In this document: positions 13,835-23,996 of the stretch, one piece after another | Layout of the letters: each line of letters starts with the position of its first letter | Position numbering within the stretch: position 1 is the first letter of the stretch | Origin: an uncultured Arenicella sp. | GTDB lineage: Bacteria; Pseudomonadota; Gammaproteobacteria; Arenicellales; Arenicellaceae | DNA length: 64,000 nt | NCBI GenBank assembly: GCA_947499305.1 | Contig: CANMNN010000017.1 | Span: forward strand, 1-64,000 | Direction of reading: 5' to 3' | Notes under the pieces: generated by a model | What the model was told of the DNA's origin: nothing | Database searches by the model: none | What the model saw: the letters and a program-made list of their open reading frames with translations, nothing else | Made by a program: the position numbers and the translations under genes

Positions 13835-14338
13835 CTAATGCTTTTGGTTTGCTAACCGAATTTTGCGTTTTGACATCGAAATTATTGCTGTTCTTAACCT
13901 AGCTTGGTTTTTGTTCGATGCCACACTCGCTTGGTCTTCGTTTATGTCAATAAGCAGCGACTCAGGCATTTTCACCTTATGTTCGTAGCGCTGAGAAATC
14001 AGCCAGGCTATTTCTTCAAGTAGCTCTATATCGAGTAGGTCATCTTCTTTGTTGCCTTTCAGACTGAAACTCGTTTCGCCCAATACATCTAGCGCGACAT
14101 TAACGTCAAATCGTGCATTTAAGTGGTAACAATGGCAACGCTTATAGCTTTGATGAATAAGCGTACGCATAAACTCTTTATGGTCACTGTCGGCCCTTAG
14201 AAACTGTTTAATTGAAGTAGCTTCGGTGTTTATCTTGATGCGTGAGTTTCCAAGTTCGTCCGCAATCGTTTGCCAAAACTCGCTAAAGCTCAGGAAATCG
14301 TGTGCTTGCGCCTTAATCTTGACTGAATCCTTACTCAT
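13835..14338 (-). CDS. Hypothetical protein
   Basis: 167 residues, soluble, on the minus strand and divergent from asd. No motif recognised. It has a helical N-terminal half and a basic C-terminus (SMSKRKIRLANQKH). ATG start with an AAGAAGGCC purine-rich stretch upstream. Composition and codon use fit the chromosome, so it is a plausible lineage-specific gene. Confidence 0.65.
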   Translation of the reverse strand: MSKDSVKIKAQAHDFLSFSEFWQTIADELGNSRIKINTEATSIKQFLRADSDHKEFMRTLIHQSYKRCHCYHLNARFDVNVALDVLGETSFSLKGNKEDDLLDIELLEEIAWLISQRYEHKVKMPESLLIDINEDQASVASNKNQARLRTAIISMSKRKIRLANQKH

Positions 14339-14535
14339 TTGGCCTTCTTTACACCCTGTTCAACATGATAGAATCGCTCGGCTGCGCATTGTGCGCTGAG
14401 CGAATGAAATTATTGACTTGTTTTTGCAAATCAATTTCGACAGAATTTTAACGGTACCGCCTCATAGAAGATGTGTCAAACATCTCTAAGTTGCGATACT
14501 ACCAAACTAGTTTTAGAGACGTTTTAGAGAGCCTC

Positions 14536-15582
14536 ATGAGTAATCAATCTGCCGCAGATAACCCGCGACTTTTTAACATAGCCATTGTTGGCGCCACTGG
14601 CGCTGTCGGCGAAACACTATTAGACGTGCTCGAAGAGCGCGACTTTCCAGTAGACAATTTATACCTATTGGCCAGCGAGCGCTCAGCGGGGACCAGCAAA
14701 AAATTTAAGGGCAAAACAATTCGTGTTCAAAATTTAGCTGACTTTGACTTCTCGTTAGCCGAAATCGGTCTATTTTCAGCCGGAGGCTCTATTTCTGCAG
14801 AATACGCTCCTAAAGCGGCTGCCGCTGGTTGTATTGTGATTGATAACACATCCCACTTTCGTTATGACGATGATAAGCCACTGGTCGTACCTGAAGTTAA
14901 TGCCCACGCCATCGCTCAATATAAAGACACCAATATTATCGCCAACCCGAATTGTTCAACCATTCAAATGTTGGTTGCTTTGAAGCCAATCCAGGATGCG
15001 GTTGGAATTGAGCGAATCAATGTTTGCACTTATCAGGCAGTCTCTGGAACCGGTAAAGATGCGATGGAAGAATTGGCAAGCCAAACTGCGAATCTGCTGA
15101 ATGCCAAGAAGGTTGAATCTAAGGTTTATCCAAAGCAGATAGCATTTAATGCTCTACCGCAAATTGATGTATTTTTGGATAATGGCTACACCAAAGAAGA
15201 AATGAAAATGGTGTGGGAGACAAAGAAAATCATGGGTGACGACAGTATTGTAGTTAATCCTACGGCTGTGCGGATTCCAGTATTCTTTGGTCACTCTGAA
15301 GCCTGTCATATTGAGACAAAAGAGAAAATTTCGGCAGAGCAGGTTACCGCACTATTAGAGGCAGCGCCTGGCGTTGAAGTCATCGACACGCGCGAAGATG
15401 GTGGTTACCCAACAGCCGTTAGCGAAGGAGCTGGTAGCGATAGCGTTTATGTTGGTCGTATCCGTGACGATATTTCTCATGAGCGAGGCATCAACCTATG
15501 GGTTGTGTCTGATAACGTTCGCAAAGGGGCAGCGACAAATAGCGTTCAAATAGCTGAGTGCTTAGTTAAGGATTACCTGTAG
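14536..15582 (+). CDS. asd: Aspartate-semialdehyde dehydrogenase
   Basis: Reduces aspartyl phosphate to aspartate semialdehyde with NADPH, the branch point for lysine, threonine and methionine. 348 residues from the ATG at 14536; an upstream GTG at 14473 would add 21 unconserved residues. N-terminal nucleotide-binding motif IVGATGAVGETLL; catalytic cysteine in NPNCSTIQ (about residue 135); late conserved block with GHSEACHIET. The neighbour order asd-fimV-truA is standard in gammaproteobacteria. It works with dapA, dapE and dapD elsewhere in the window. Confidence 0.97.
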   Translation: MSNQSAADNPRLFNIAIVGATGAVGETLLDVLEERDFPVDNLYLLASERSAGTSKKFKGKTIRVQNLADFDFSLAEIGLFSAGGSISAEYAPKAAAAGCIVIDNTSHFRYDDDKPLVVPEVNAHAIAQYKDTNIIANPNCSTIQMLVALKPIQDAVGIERINVCTYQAVSGTGKDAMEELASQTANLLNAKKVESKVYPKQIAFNALPQIDVFLDNGYTKEEMKMVWETKKIMGDDSIVVNPTAVRIPVFFGHSEACHIETKEKISAEQVTALLEAAPGVEVIDTREDGGYPTAVSEGAGSDSVYVGRIRDDISHERGINLWVVSDNVRKGAATNSVQIAECLVKDYL

Positions 15583-15598
15583 TCGATTGCAGGTAATC
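15571..15598 (+). terminator. Hairpin at the asd 3' end
   Basis: GATTACCTG (15571-15579) and CAGGTAATC (15590-15598) form a perfect 9-bp stem that includes the stop codon in its loop. No T-run follows, so it may be a processing or pausing hairpin rather than a full terminator. Confidence 0.45.
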
Positions 15599-15896
15599 GC
15601 TTGATTGGCAGTGATGTTGATAAACGAGTTTGGCGCGAATGTGGCTTGACTCGTTTTACACTCCTAGACGCTAAGAGCCGCTTTATGGTGCTTCAAGGTT
15701 AAGCGAGCTTTAACTGAGATTCTTCTAGTGATTTGCTTAAAACTGATGTAAGTTGTTACAATGCGTTGCTAACTACCTAAAACTTATAAAAAAAATCATA
15801 CTTTTTGATGTTTTTACAACCCTCGAATGTGGATTGAAAGTGCCATTTACCCGATTTAACAAGCACTTACACCCATCCTTGTCTAAGCATCCAAAA

Positions 15897-18800
15897 ATGT
15901 CGGACTATTCTATGGCGAACCGAAAAATGACTCAATCTAAAACCAAATTAGCTCAATCTGTATCTAACAGCCTGTCAACTGGGGTGAAAACCTTGGGTTT
16001 CGCAGCGGCATTATTGCTTGGTTCTCAAAATGCTTCGGCCTTAGGCCTCGGCGCCTTGCAAGTAGAGTCCAACTTAGATCAGCCTTTGAGTGGTTCTATT
16101 GAGCTTAGAGTCGCTGACGGAGACGACCTAAACACTCTATCGGCAGTTATAGCCTCGAAAGAAGATTTTGAAAGCTTAGGTATTGATTACCCGAGTTATT
16201 TAAAAGACTTCAGTTTGCTATTAGATACGCTAGATGGAAAACGTAGTCTTCGTGTTACGAGTAACAATGTTGTAATTAAGGAACCATTTATTCATTTTTT
16301 AGTCCGTGTTCAGTGGTCTGGTGGTAGCTTTTTGCGGGAATACACTGCATTAATAGACCCACCGGTTTACGCCGCTGAATCTCCGAGCTCGGTTGCGATC
16401 CCTCGAGAAGTAGGTACAGATCAAACATACCAACCTGAAGTCGAAGAGCCTAGCTATGAAGAGGCTGGCGTAGCCGTTGAAGATATTGTCAGTGAAGAGC
16501 TGCCTAGCGAAGAAGATGAACCGCTAATCGATGATAACTTTTATAACGATGATACTGTAGATGACTCTGTGTCAGAGCAAGTCAGTGCAGAGTTCAACAA
16601 TAGTGAGGCTTCGATTCCGACGGACGCGACCTACGGCCCAGTCGAAAGCGGAGAGTCGCTAAGCCTAATTGCGCAAGATTTACAGGCTCAGTTTCCAGAT
16701 CTAAGCATCTATCAAATCATGAAGGTTTTATTCGATGAGAATGAGAGCTCTTTTATCGAAGGAAATATTAATGGTTTGATAAAGGGCTCGATTTTGCGAA
16801 TAGGAGACCTTGATGCGATTCGCTCGGTGGATATTGCAGAATCTAAAGCATTTTATACACAGCAAATCAATGATTGGGACCCGCAATATTTAATAGCGTC
16901 TACTGATGACTCGCTAAATGTTGGGCAGGATAACTATAATTTCGACGACTCGTCTGATGATTCTAGTTCGTTTGCTGATGATAGTTTCGGCAGCGATGAT
17001 AGCTTTCAGGTAGGCGCCTCGACTGAGTCAGATGATTTTCTATCTAGCGATCAAGGCGATAACCGAGAAGGCGAAGTCTTAGCCTTGCGCCAGGAAGTAG
17101 CGTCTCTGGAGTCATCATTGGCTTCAAGTGAGTTAGAAAAGCAAGAACTCAACGAGCGCATTTCTCTGCTAGAAGGGCGATTAGCTGACATGAATCGCTT
17201 GGCTGAGCTTAGTGTCGAAAGTGCCGACCTAGCGAGCATCGAAGAGACGCTCGCCGATCAAAATGCCGCCGAAGACGAATCATTTACCACTGACGATAGC
17301 GACCTCTCATTGAGCGAAGAGAGCAGTGCGATCGATGAATTTTTAAGCGATGCATCTGATGATCTAGATCAAGGTGTTGACAATTTATCCGACCAAGCCT
17401 CCGATGCAATAGATGGTTTGATTGACGAAGCTGCTGAGGGCACCGGTCTTGAGGGTAGTTCTGACGCAATCGGTGAATTCATTGATGGTGGTGAGTCAGT
17501 TCTTGATGATGAGCTCGCGGATGATTTCGAAAGCGTTATAGAAGAAGCTCAAGATGCTAGCGACACTGTCGCCGATGCTGTTCAAGAAACAGTGGACACA
17601 GCGCCAGTAACTATCACAACCCCTAAGTCCGATTCGATATTGGATAAAGTTATATCGACGCTCATTGACGGTGGGCTATGGAAGGTTATTGCTGGTATCG
17701 GCGCCTTGTTAGCGGCCGGTGCGGGCTTGTTGTTCATGCGACGACGACGTGCCGACGAAGAGTTTGAAATTAGCATGTTGTCTATCGAAAGTAACTCGCA
17801 TAGCGTAGGTCATTCTGGCAGCACCGCGGAGTCAGCTTCTATGTCCATGTCTCATACTGCTTCAGTAGCCAGTGAAGAGAATGCAGCGGATAAAGAAACC
17901 TCATTTTTAACGGTATATAGCGATAGCGATGCTGTGGTTCAGGCTGATGAAGTTGATCCTGTAGCTGAAGCCGACGTTTACATTGCCTACGGGCGCGACG
18001 AACAGGCCGAAGAAGTATTGCTTGATGGCGTTGTGAGCCACCCTGATCGAGTCGATATTAAGCAAAAGTTGTTGAACTTGTATCATAAGCGTCAAAATGC
18101 TGAAGGCTTTGAGCGTATTGCCGAAGAGCTTTACTCCCAGCGTGCGGCGCTTACCGGCGATGTGTGGGCACGTGTCTGTGAGATGGGTAAAGAAGTAGCC
18201 CCAGGAAATCCTTTGTTTGATTTATCGGGTGACGATCTCAATACTGCGGTTGAAGCGGATTCTGAACTCAATACGGAAGATGTTCCTGCTGCGGCCGATA
18301 GTGGTGATTCTAACGACCTTATTGATCCCGTAACTGCAGAAGTCGAACCGGTTGACCATTTAGACGAACCTCTAACAGCGCAAACGGATGATCTTGAAGA
18401 GGCGCTGACCATTGATGATGAGTCAGAAATGGTTGTTGGCTCACTTAATGAAGATGAATCAATTCAATTGATTAACTTTGATGATGGTCGAAGTGAGATA
18501 AGCGAATTAGATGACGTTGAGATCGATGCACTCGAGCTCGGCGGTGATATTCCTGACGAGCTTGATTTAAGCGTAGCGCAATCGAACGAAGTTAATGCTG
18601 ACGAGCTTACCTCTGATGATGATGACGCTTTAGAGTTTGATTTTGATCAAATCGCAGATGCTGGTGACGCTGAAGATGACGGTGACGGTGACGTAGAGAA
18701 ATCGGTGAGCGAAGTGCCTGAAGTGAGCGATTTGGAAATTGACGCTGACTATGACGAAGCAAGAACTCAATATGAGCTAGCAAAAGTGTTCGTTGACCTA

Positions 18801-18908
18801 GGGGACGAAGATGGCGCCCGTAAGATTCTTGATGAATTGGTTGGGTCAAATGATACTAGCGAAGACGTTCGAAGCGACTCGCAGGCTTTGCTTGATTCAA
18901 TTAGTTAA
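15897..18908 (+). CDS. fimV: FimV-type peptidoglycan-binding pilus/polarity hub protein
   Basis: About 1003 residues from ATG 15897; ATG 15912 is an equally likely start, and the frame runs open farther upstream. Order: long signal peptide ending QNASA, conserved FimV N-terminal domain (LGLGALQVESNLDQPLSG), LysM-like domain around GPVESGESLSLIAQDLQ, a coiled coil (LRQEVASLESSLASSELEKQ), a very acidic repeat-rich region, one membrane span (about residue 606) followed by MRRRRADEE, then a cytoplasmic acidic part with TPR-like helices and the C-terminal FimV domain (YELAKVFVDLGDEDGARKIL). FimV organises the cell pole and type IV pilus secretin in Pseudomonas and Vibrio (HubP). The cytoplasmic part is extremely Asp/Glu rich. 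Confidence 0.94.
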   Translation: MSDYSMANRKMTQSKTKLAQSVSNSLSTGVKTLGFAAALLLGSQNASALGLGALQVESNLDQPLSGSIELRVADGDDLNTLSAVIASKEDFESLGIDYPSYLKDFSLLLDTLDGKRSLRVTSNNVVIKEPFIHFLVRVQWSGGSFLREYTALIDPPVYAAESPSSVAIPREVGTDQTYQPEVEEPSYEEAGVAVEDIVSEELPSEEDEPLIDDNFYNDDTVDDSVSEQVSAEFNNSEASIPTDATYGPVESGESLSLIAQDLQAQFPDLSIYQIMKVLFDENESSFIEGNINGLIKGSILRIGDLDAIRSVDIAESKAFYTQQINDWDPQYLIASTDDSLNVGQDNYNFDDSSDDSSSFADDSFGSDDSFQVGASTESDDFLSSDQGDNREGEVLALRQEVASLESSLASSELEKQELNERISLLEGRLADMNRLAELSVESADLASIEETLADQNAAEDESFTTDDSDLSLSEESSAIDEFLSDASDDLDQGVDNLSDQASDAIDGLIDEAAEGTGLEGSSDAIGEFIDGGESVLDDELADDFESVIEEAQDASDTVADAVQETVDTAPVTITTPKSDSILDKVISTLIDGGLWKVIAGIGALLAAGAGLLFMRRRRADEEFEISMLSIESNSHSVGHSGSTAESASMSMSHTASVASEENAADKETSFLTVYSDSDAVVQADEVDPVAEADVYIAYGRDEQAEEVLLDGVVSHPDRVDIKQKLLNLYHKRQNAEGFERIAEELYSQRAALTGDVWARVCEMGKEVAPGNPLFDLSGDDLNTAVEADSELNTEDVPAAADSGDSNDLIDPVTAEVEPVDHLDEPLTAQTDDLEEALTIDDESEMVVGSLNEDESIQLINFDDGRSEISELDDVEIDALELGGDIPDELDLSVAQSNEVNADELTSDDDDALEFDFDQIADAGDAEDDGDGDVEKSVSEVPEVSDLEIDADYDEARTQYELAKVFVDLGDEDGARKILDELVGSNDTSEDVRSDSQALLDSIS

Positions 18909-18972
18909 ACGCAGAAGAATATATCGATGAGAGCTTATTGTTGAGCCTTCGATATTGATTCAGCCTAAATAC

Positions 18973-19006
18973 AAGCCCTCTCTCTTTTTGAGTTAGGGCT
19001 TTTTTA
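18973..19006 (+). terminator. Rho-independent terminator after fimV
   Basis: AAGCCCT (18973-18979) pairs with AGGGCTT (18995-19001), followed by TTTTT. The 300-base gap to truA otherwise holds no gene. Confidence 0.8.
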
Positions 19007-19209
19007 TCGCGTGCTGCTAAATCGAGTATTGGCCGAGCGAATGCGATACGCCTTTCCGAACAGTGCGGGCTTAGGCTTATGATGTTCAATTTTGATACGA
19101 TCACGAATTTGTTGTTAGGGTATCCAATTTCTCCAGCACACCGCGTATACTCCACGTGTTTATAGTACTTCAGCATTTTAGCTAATTTTTGATTCATGAG
19201 CGCCCTTGA

Positions 19210-20004
19210 ATGAGATACGCAGCACGCGTCGAATATGACGGTAGTAAATTTAGCGGCTGGCAAGCTCAGAAGCACCATGTTCGCACGGTTCAAGAGGTTG
19301 TCGAGGCGGCTCTCTCTAAGGTCGCTAATCATGCAACACCGATCATTACCGCGGGGCGCACCGACCGGAGTGTTCACGCTACTCACCAAATTATCCATTT
19401 TGATTCTGATTCGGATCGGTCGAACTTTGCTTGGTGTCGTGGCACGAATCGGTTTTTAGATCACGATGTAAGGTTAAAATGGGTTGAGCCTGTTAGTGAT
19501 GAATTTCACGCGCGCTTTGCGGCTTTGTCGCGCTCCTATCGCTTTATTATTCATAATGCTCCTATCAAGAGCGCGATTTATCGAAATTATACCAGCCACG
19601 AGCACGAAACTCTTAATCCAGAGATAATGGCTAGTGCCGCCAAAATTTTACTCGGTACGCACGATTTTAGCTCATTCCGAGCCGCGGGCTGCCAAGCGCA
19701 TTCTCCAATACGTACAATGCAAGAATTAGATCTAAGCTACAGCGACGAGTGGATTTGGATCGACCTAAAGGCTAATGCTTTTTTGCAGCATATGGTTAGA
19801 AATATCGCGGGCTGCCTTATTGAAGTGGGATCAGGCAAACGGTCGACGGAATGGCTTAGTGAAGTGCTTGAGGCTAGAGACAGAACCGAAGCCGGTATTA
19901 CCGCGCCACCGCATGGCCTCTATCTTACCGGTGTCGAGTATCCTGATGAGTTCAATTTACCTAGTAGGGCGCAAAGTATTTCCTTTTGGGGTAGCCGTGC
20001 TTAA
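19210..20004 (+). CDS. truA: tRNA pseudouridine(38-40) synthase
   Basis: Isomerises uridines 38-40 of the tRNA anticodon stem. 264 residues, usual length. The opening RYAARVEYDGSKFSGWQ and the catalytic block AGRTDRSVHA (Asp about residue 60) identify the family, and FLQHMVRNIAGCLIEVG is the conserved C-terminal motif. ATG start fits the family N-terminus. Between fimV and trpF as in related genomes. Confidence 0.97.
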   Translation: MRYAARVEYDGSKFSGWQAQKHHVRTVQEVVEAALSKVANHATPIITAGRTDRSVHATHQIIHFDSDSDRSNFAWCRGTNRFLDHDVRLKWVEPVSDEFHARFAALSRSYRFIIHNAPIKSAIYRNYTSHEHETLNPEIMASAAKILLGTHDFSSFRAAGCQAHSPIRTMQELDLSYSDEWIWIDLKANAFLQHMVRNIAGCLIEVGSGKRSTEWLSEVLEARDRTEAGITAPPHGLYLTGVEYPDEFNLPSRAQSISFWGSRA

Positions 20005-20065
20005 ACTGCTATTCATCGACCCTCAATGCGTTTCTGCGTGGCTAGCTAAGTAGTATCAATGTTCT

Positions 20066-20770
20066 ATGCAGCAAAATACGATTACGAGAACTAAAGAGAT
20101 CAAAGTGCCAGAACAAAAAAAACGACGAACACGCATTAAGGTGTGCGGTATGACGCGCGTAGCAGATGTTCAATATGCTGTAAGCCAAGGCGTAGATGCT
20201 ATTGGCATGATTTTGCATGCAAATAGCCCTCGTAGAATAAGCCTTGATGAGGCTGAGCGAATACGTCAGGTCGTTCCAGCATTTGTTAGTCTAGTCGGTG
20301 TATTTGTGAACGCTGAACATGCCTTTATAGAGCGAGCGATTGATCAAGCTGGCCTTGATTTAATTCAGTTGCACGGTGATGAAACTGAGCAGGATGGACA
20401 CACCTTGAGCAGACCGTATATAAAAGCTATTCGGGCTAGAACGGCAGAGCAGGTTGTCCATGACTGTAAGCTATTTCCCTCGGCCCAAGCGATTCTTTTA
20501 GACCCTTATGTTGCAGGCCAGCACGGCGGCACTGGTCAAGCCTTGAGTTTAGATCTATGGCCTGAGAAGGTTTCGAGCGACCATCAGGGGCAATCCCTGA
20601 TTCTCGCCGGCGGCTTGTCGCCGATAAATGTGGCCGGCCGGATAAGTTCGCTTGCACCGTATGCTGTCGATTTGAATAGTGGCCTAGAGATATCCCCGGG
20701 TATAAAGGATAGCTTATTAGTTGAGCAGGCAATCAATGAAGTTCGACGCGCTGACTGTGCTAGTGATTAG
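20066..20770 (+). CDS. trpF: Phosphoribosylanthranilate isomerase
   Basis: Third step of tryptophan synthesis from anthranilate, a (beta/alpha)8 barrel. 234 residues from ATG 20066; a GTG at 20105 would give 221, nearer the usual size. Catalytic Cys in IKVCGMTR and Asp in LLDPYV; phosphate-binding loop LAGGLSPINV and C-terminal VDLNSGLE. trpB and trpA, which normally follow, are absent here, so tryptophan synthase must be encoded elsewhere. Confidence 0.96.
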   Translation: MQQNTITRTKEIKVPEQKKRRTRIKVCGMTRVADVQYAVSQGVDAIGMILHANSPRRISLDEAERIRQVVPAFVSLVGVFVNAEHAFIERAIDQAGLDLIQLHGDETEQDGHTLSRPYIKAIRARTAEQVVHDCKLFPSAQAILLDPYVAGQHGGTGQALSLDLWPEKVSSDHQGQSLILAGGLSPINVAGRISSLAPYAVDLNSGLEISPGIKDSLLVEQAINEVRRADCASD

Positions 20771-20841
20771 CGGCATTATCATTATTATGGAGCGGCAAAC
20801 GATGAAAAAAAGAACAATCTCTGGCCTTGGGTAGCGTCTAT

Positions 20842-22143
20842 ATGAATACTAGCGTTGAATCTCAAAGCGGTCGAAGTCTAACCCAATGGGTTGACTATAT
20901 TCAAACCTTGCACCATCGAGAAATCGAGTTGTCCCTTGAGCGCGTTCGCAGCGTTTATAAGAGAATGTATCCCAATGGACTGGCGTTCAAAGTTATTAAT
21001 ATCGCAGGGACCAATGGTAAAGGTAGCACTGCCGAGTTGATTGCATCAATTTATCGAGAGGCGGGCTATAGTGTTGGTAAGTTTACGTCGCCGCATTTGG
21101 TGGACTTTAACGAACGCTTTAATTTAAACGGCCAGCCCGTCTCAAACCAGCTATTATTAGAGGCTTTCAACTGCGTCGAGAAGCACCGCCAAGACACTCC
21201 GATCACGTTTTTCGAATACGGCACCTTGCTTGCGGTTGAGTTGTTTTCAAAGGCAGGTGTTGATGTTGCAGTTATGGAAATAGGGCTCGGCGGCAGACTC
21301 GATTCGGTCAATATTCTCGAACCCGACGCGGCGATTGTCACCAGTATTTCAATCGATCATACGGCTTGGCTTGGAAATACAATCGAGCAAATCGCGTATG
21401 AGAAAGTAGGAATCGCTAGACCCGGTATTCCATTAATTCTCGGCTTGATCGATGCGCCAAAGAATATGTTGGACTACGCCAACGAAATCGGTGCACAGTT
21501 AAGCCAAATAGGTCGGCACTTTAGTTACACAAAATCTAAGGTGTCAGATACATGGGATTGGGTTGGCTCGCGACAAACGCTAAAAGAATTGCCGCTGCCT
21601 TTCCAGCAGGATGGTGTTCAATTAAGTAATTGCTCGCTTGCCTTACAAGCCATTGATTTACTTGAGCAATGGTTGCCAGTAAGCGCAGTACAGGCTCATT
21701 CAGGGATAGGCAACGCAGTGATCGAGGGTCGTTGCCAGGTGATCTCGCGCGATCCGCTAATTGTATTGGATGTCTCTCATAATGAGACCTCTGTTTTACG
21801 ATTGGCAGAGTTTATTAAGTCAGAAATGGTTCAGAGCACAGGCAGGGTTGTTGTTGTATGCGGTATGCTCAGCGATAAAGAGATAAGAGTGAGTCTGGGG
21901 CAAATCGCAGACCAAGTAGATGCATGGCACCTTGCCAGCATTGAGAACGATCGCGGTGCAACTAGTGACGAGATTGCTGAACATGTTCGTTTTGTTTCAA
22001 ATAAACAAAAAAATAACTATTCAAGGGTTGAGCTGGCCTATGACGCAGCCATAAGTACATTAACAGCTGATGACTGTCTTGTGGTTTTCGGGTCGTTCCA
22101 TATCGTTGGTGATATACTTGCGCATGTTCGAAAGTCTGCATAG
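20842..22143 (+). CDS. folC: Bifunctional folylpolyglutamate/dihydrofolate synthase
   Basis: Ligates glutamate to dihydropteroate and extends folate polyglutamate tails. 433 residues from ATG 20842 (an in-frame TTG lies at 20827). P-loop IAGTNGKGST near residue 55, Mur-ligase motif FEYGTLLAVELF, MEIGLGGRLDSVN and the C-terminal domain with LDVSHNETS. It follows trpF by only 71 bases; accD, usual in this place in gammaproteobacteria, is missing. Confidence 0.97.
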   Translation: MNTSVESQSGRSLTQWVDYIQTLHHREIELSLERVRSVYKRMYPNGLAFKVINIAGTNGKGSTAELIASIYREAGYSVGKFTSPHLVDFNERFNLNGQPVSNQLLLEAFNCVEKHRQDTPITFFEYGTLLAVELFSKAGVDVAVMEIGLGGRLDSVNILEPDAAIVTSISIDHTAWLGNTIEQIAYEKVGIARPGIPLILGLIDAPKNMLDYANEIGAQLSQIGRHFSYTKSKVSDTWDWVGSRQTLKELPLPFQQDGVQLSNCSLALQAIDLLEQWLPVSAVQAHSGIGNAVIEGRCQVISRDPLIVLDVSHNETSVLRLAEFIKSEMVQSTGRVVVVCGMLSDKEIRVSLGQIADQVDAWHLASIENDRGATSDEIAEHVRFVSNKQKNNYSRVELAYDAAISTLTADDCLVVFGSFHIVGDILAHVRKSA

Positions 22144-22247
22144 GAAGTGTTCTCCTGTGGTTTCGATTATCGCATTCAAGCCAATGTCGGCCGAGAGACA
22201 AAGCGCGTTCAAAGCGAGCTTAAGAAAGTATTTAAAAAAGCCAAATT

Positions 22248-23144
22248 ATGTCAAGTAAATCAAACTCTGAAAGCGTTTCTTCTGCCGAATTTGATCTGAA
22301 ACACCGCGTTACAGGCGCAGCCGTGTTACTGTTTTTAGGTGCACTGGTATTACCTTGGTTATTAGGGCCGCCCAGTGAGGCAAGCAAAGTTGAGCTCGCC
22401 GCTGAGACACAAACTGTTTCAGAGATAGAGCCGGCCGATATCATCAGCGATAATGTTCGGATCTCGGGAGGCTCAGTCGATGATGTTGAAGAGACTGTTT
22501 ATATTTCAAAAATCACACCGCTTGATGCCAAAGGTAATAGCGATCTGCAGGAAGCGGCTCAAAGAGCCGCAGAGTCGGCGAGCGAGCGAGTGAGTGCTGG
22601 CGGCACTGAGAACGCCGGGGGGGCATCTTCAGATGATGAAAGTTTGGCCCTGCTAGCAATTGCTAGCGAGCAGCAGCAAAAACTTGATCAACAGAGTAGG
22701 CTTGCCGCCGAACAAGAAAAACGAGATCAAGAGGCACTTGACAAGAAAGCTGCTTCAGAAGCCGTTAGTAAAAATACATTGGCCAAAAGTAAAGAAACAT
22801 CCCAAGATACGGTCGCGCTAAATAGAGCGCAACGAGAAAAAGAACTGCAAGCAGCCTTAGTTGCAGAAACCGAATCTCTGAACGCTAAAGCAAACAAGGT
22901 TGATGTCGGCTGGGTTGTTCAGGTTGGCCTGTTTACTGAAAAGAATCGCGCACTTGCACTGATAAGTGAACTCAAAAGGAAGGGCTTTAATGCTTCCAGT
23001 AGCGTGGTAGACACTAATCGCGGTAAAAACACCGGCACGCGCGTTTGGTTAGGGCCATTTGCTAAGAGGGTTTCGGCAATCAATGAGCAGAAGCGCTTAA
23101 AGGCCAAAGCCGCTAAAGATGGTTTTATCCGAGTGTACCCTTAA
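22248..23144 (+). CDS. dedD: SPOR-domain cell division protein DedD-like
   Basis: 298 residues. Short cytoplasmic N-terminus with the conserved LKHRVTGAAVLL, one membrane span (about residues 25-42), a long Ala/Ser/Glu/Gln-rich helical linker, and a C-terminal SPOR domain (VGWVVQVGLFTEKNRALAL to FIRVYP) that binds denuded septal peptidoglycan. DedD helps recruit and activate the divisome. Lies in the conserved folC-dedD-cvpA-purF string. Confidence 0.93.
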   Translation: MSSKSNSESVSSAEFDLKHRVTGAAVLLFLGALVLPWLLGPPSEASKVELAAETQTVSEIEPADIISDNVRISGGSVDDVEETVYISKITPLDAKGNSDLQEAAQRAAESASERVSAGGTENAGGASSDDESLALLAIASEQQQKLDQQSRLAAEQEKRDQEALDKKAASEAVSKNTLAKSKETSQDTVALNRAQREKELQAALVAETESLNAKANKVDVGWVVQVGLFTEKNRALALISELKRKGFNASSSVVDTNRGKNTGTRVWLGPFAKRVSAINEQKRLKAKAAKDGFIRVYP

Positions 23145-23208
23145 GCTATGAAGGTAGCTTTTAGAGGTCGAGGCCAGACAAAAATTTAAATCAAAGGTGA
23201 GAATATAA

Positions 23209-23748
23209 ATGGGTGGATTTGATTGGATCATAGCGATAATTTTAATTGTCTCTATGTTAGTAGGTTTTATACGGGGCTTTATTGAGGAAGCTTTGTCTCT
23301 GATCGCTTGGATCGTAGCCATTTGGCTGGCGCTCACGTATTACGTTGAAGCAGGGGAGTTGATTCATCAATATGTGAACATCCCGGCGCCACTATTTCGA
23401 GGCTGGGCTGGCTTTGCAATGATTTTCATATCGTCGCTAATTGTGTTTGGCTTACTCACTTGGTTGGTTATGAAGATATTTGTACCTGGCCGAGCAAATA
23501 TTGGTGATCGCATTCTAGGTGTCGGATTCGGCGCGGTACGTGGTACGGCCATTGTTGTTGCTTTATTAGTTGTTGCGAAGGGCTTCGGAATGGAGAGCTC
23601 TGACTGGTGGCAAAATTCAAAGCATCTTTCCAAGTTTGAGCCGTTAACCAAGGTTGTCGAACAGATTTTCCCTAATGCCGGACTAACCCCTGAAGAATCG
23701 GATGCTGAGGATGACCCAATGGCTATCAAGCCGATAAAGTCTATCTAG
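23209..23748 (+). CDS. cvpA: CvpA family membrane protein
   Basis: 179 residues with four hydrophobic segments. DWIIAIILIVSMLVGFIRGF is the family opening, quoted in full because it is diagnostic; GVGFGAVRGTAIVV is the conserved fourth-helix block. CvpA was found through colicin V production; its role relates to envelope homeostasis and is not settled. Precedes purF as usual, with a 248-base gap that holds no other gene. Confidence 0.95.
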   Translation: MGGFDWIIAIILIVSMLVGFIRGFIEEALSLIAWIVAIWLALTYYVEAGELIHQYVNIPAPLFRGWAGFAMIFISSLIVFGLLTWLVMKIFVPGRANIGDRILGVGFGAVRGTAIVVALLVVAKGFGMESSDWWQNSKHLSKFEPLTKVVEQIFPNAGLTPEESDAEDDPMAIKPIKSI

Positions 23749-23996
23749 GCATTCGATTGTTATTTTATTGTAAAGGCCGGTCATTAATCGAAATTGGCAA
23801 TTGCCGCTGAAAAAATTGAAAATTCCGCGATTAGTTTTCGACTTAAACATTAAATCGATGGTTTAAATAATGTATCATCCTGATGCCGAACACGGAGTCA
23901 CAGATCCCTCGAAACGAGACTTTCTAGATCTTTGAATTTGTGTTTTGCTCCCGATTATTAGCCCCAGACCCTTTCGAGTGAGAGCGAGCAAATATT

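Noticed and set aside
20802..20834. Ten-codon frame before folC as a leader peptide
   Set aside because: It has no amino-acid bias and no following hairpin; more likely a chance frame or a scar of the missing genes.
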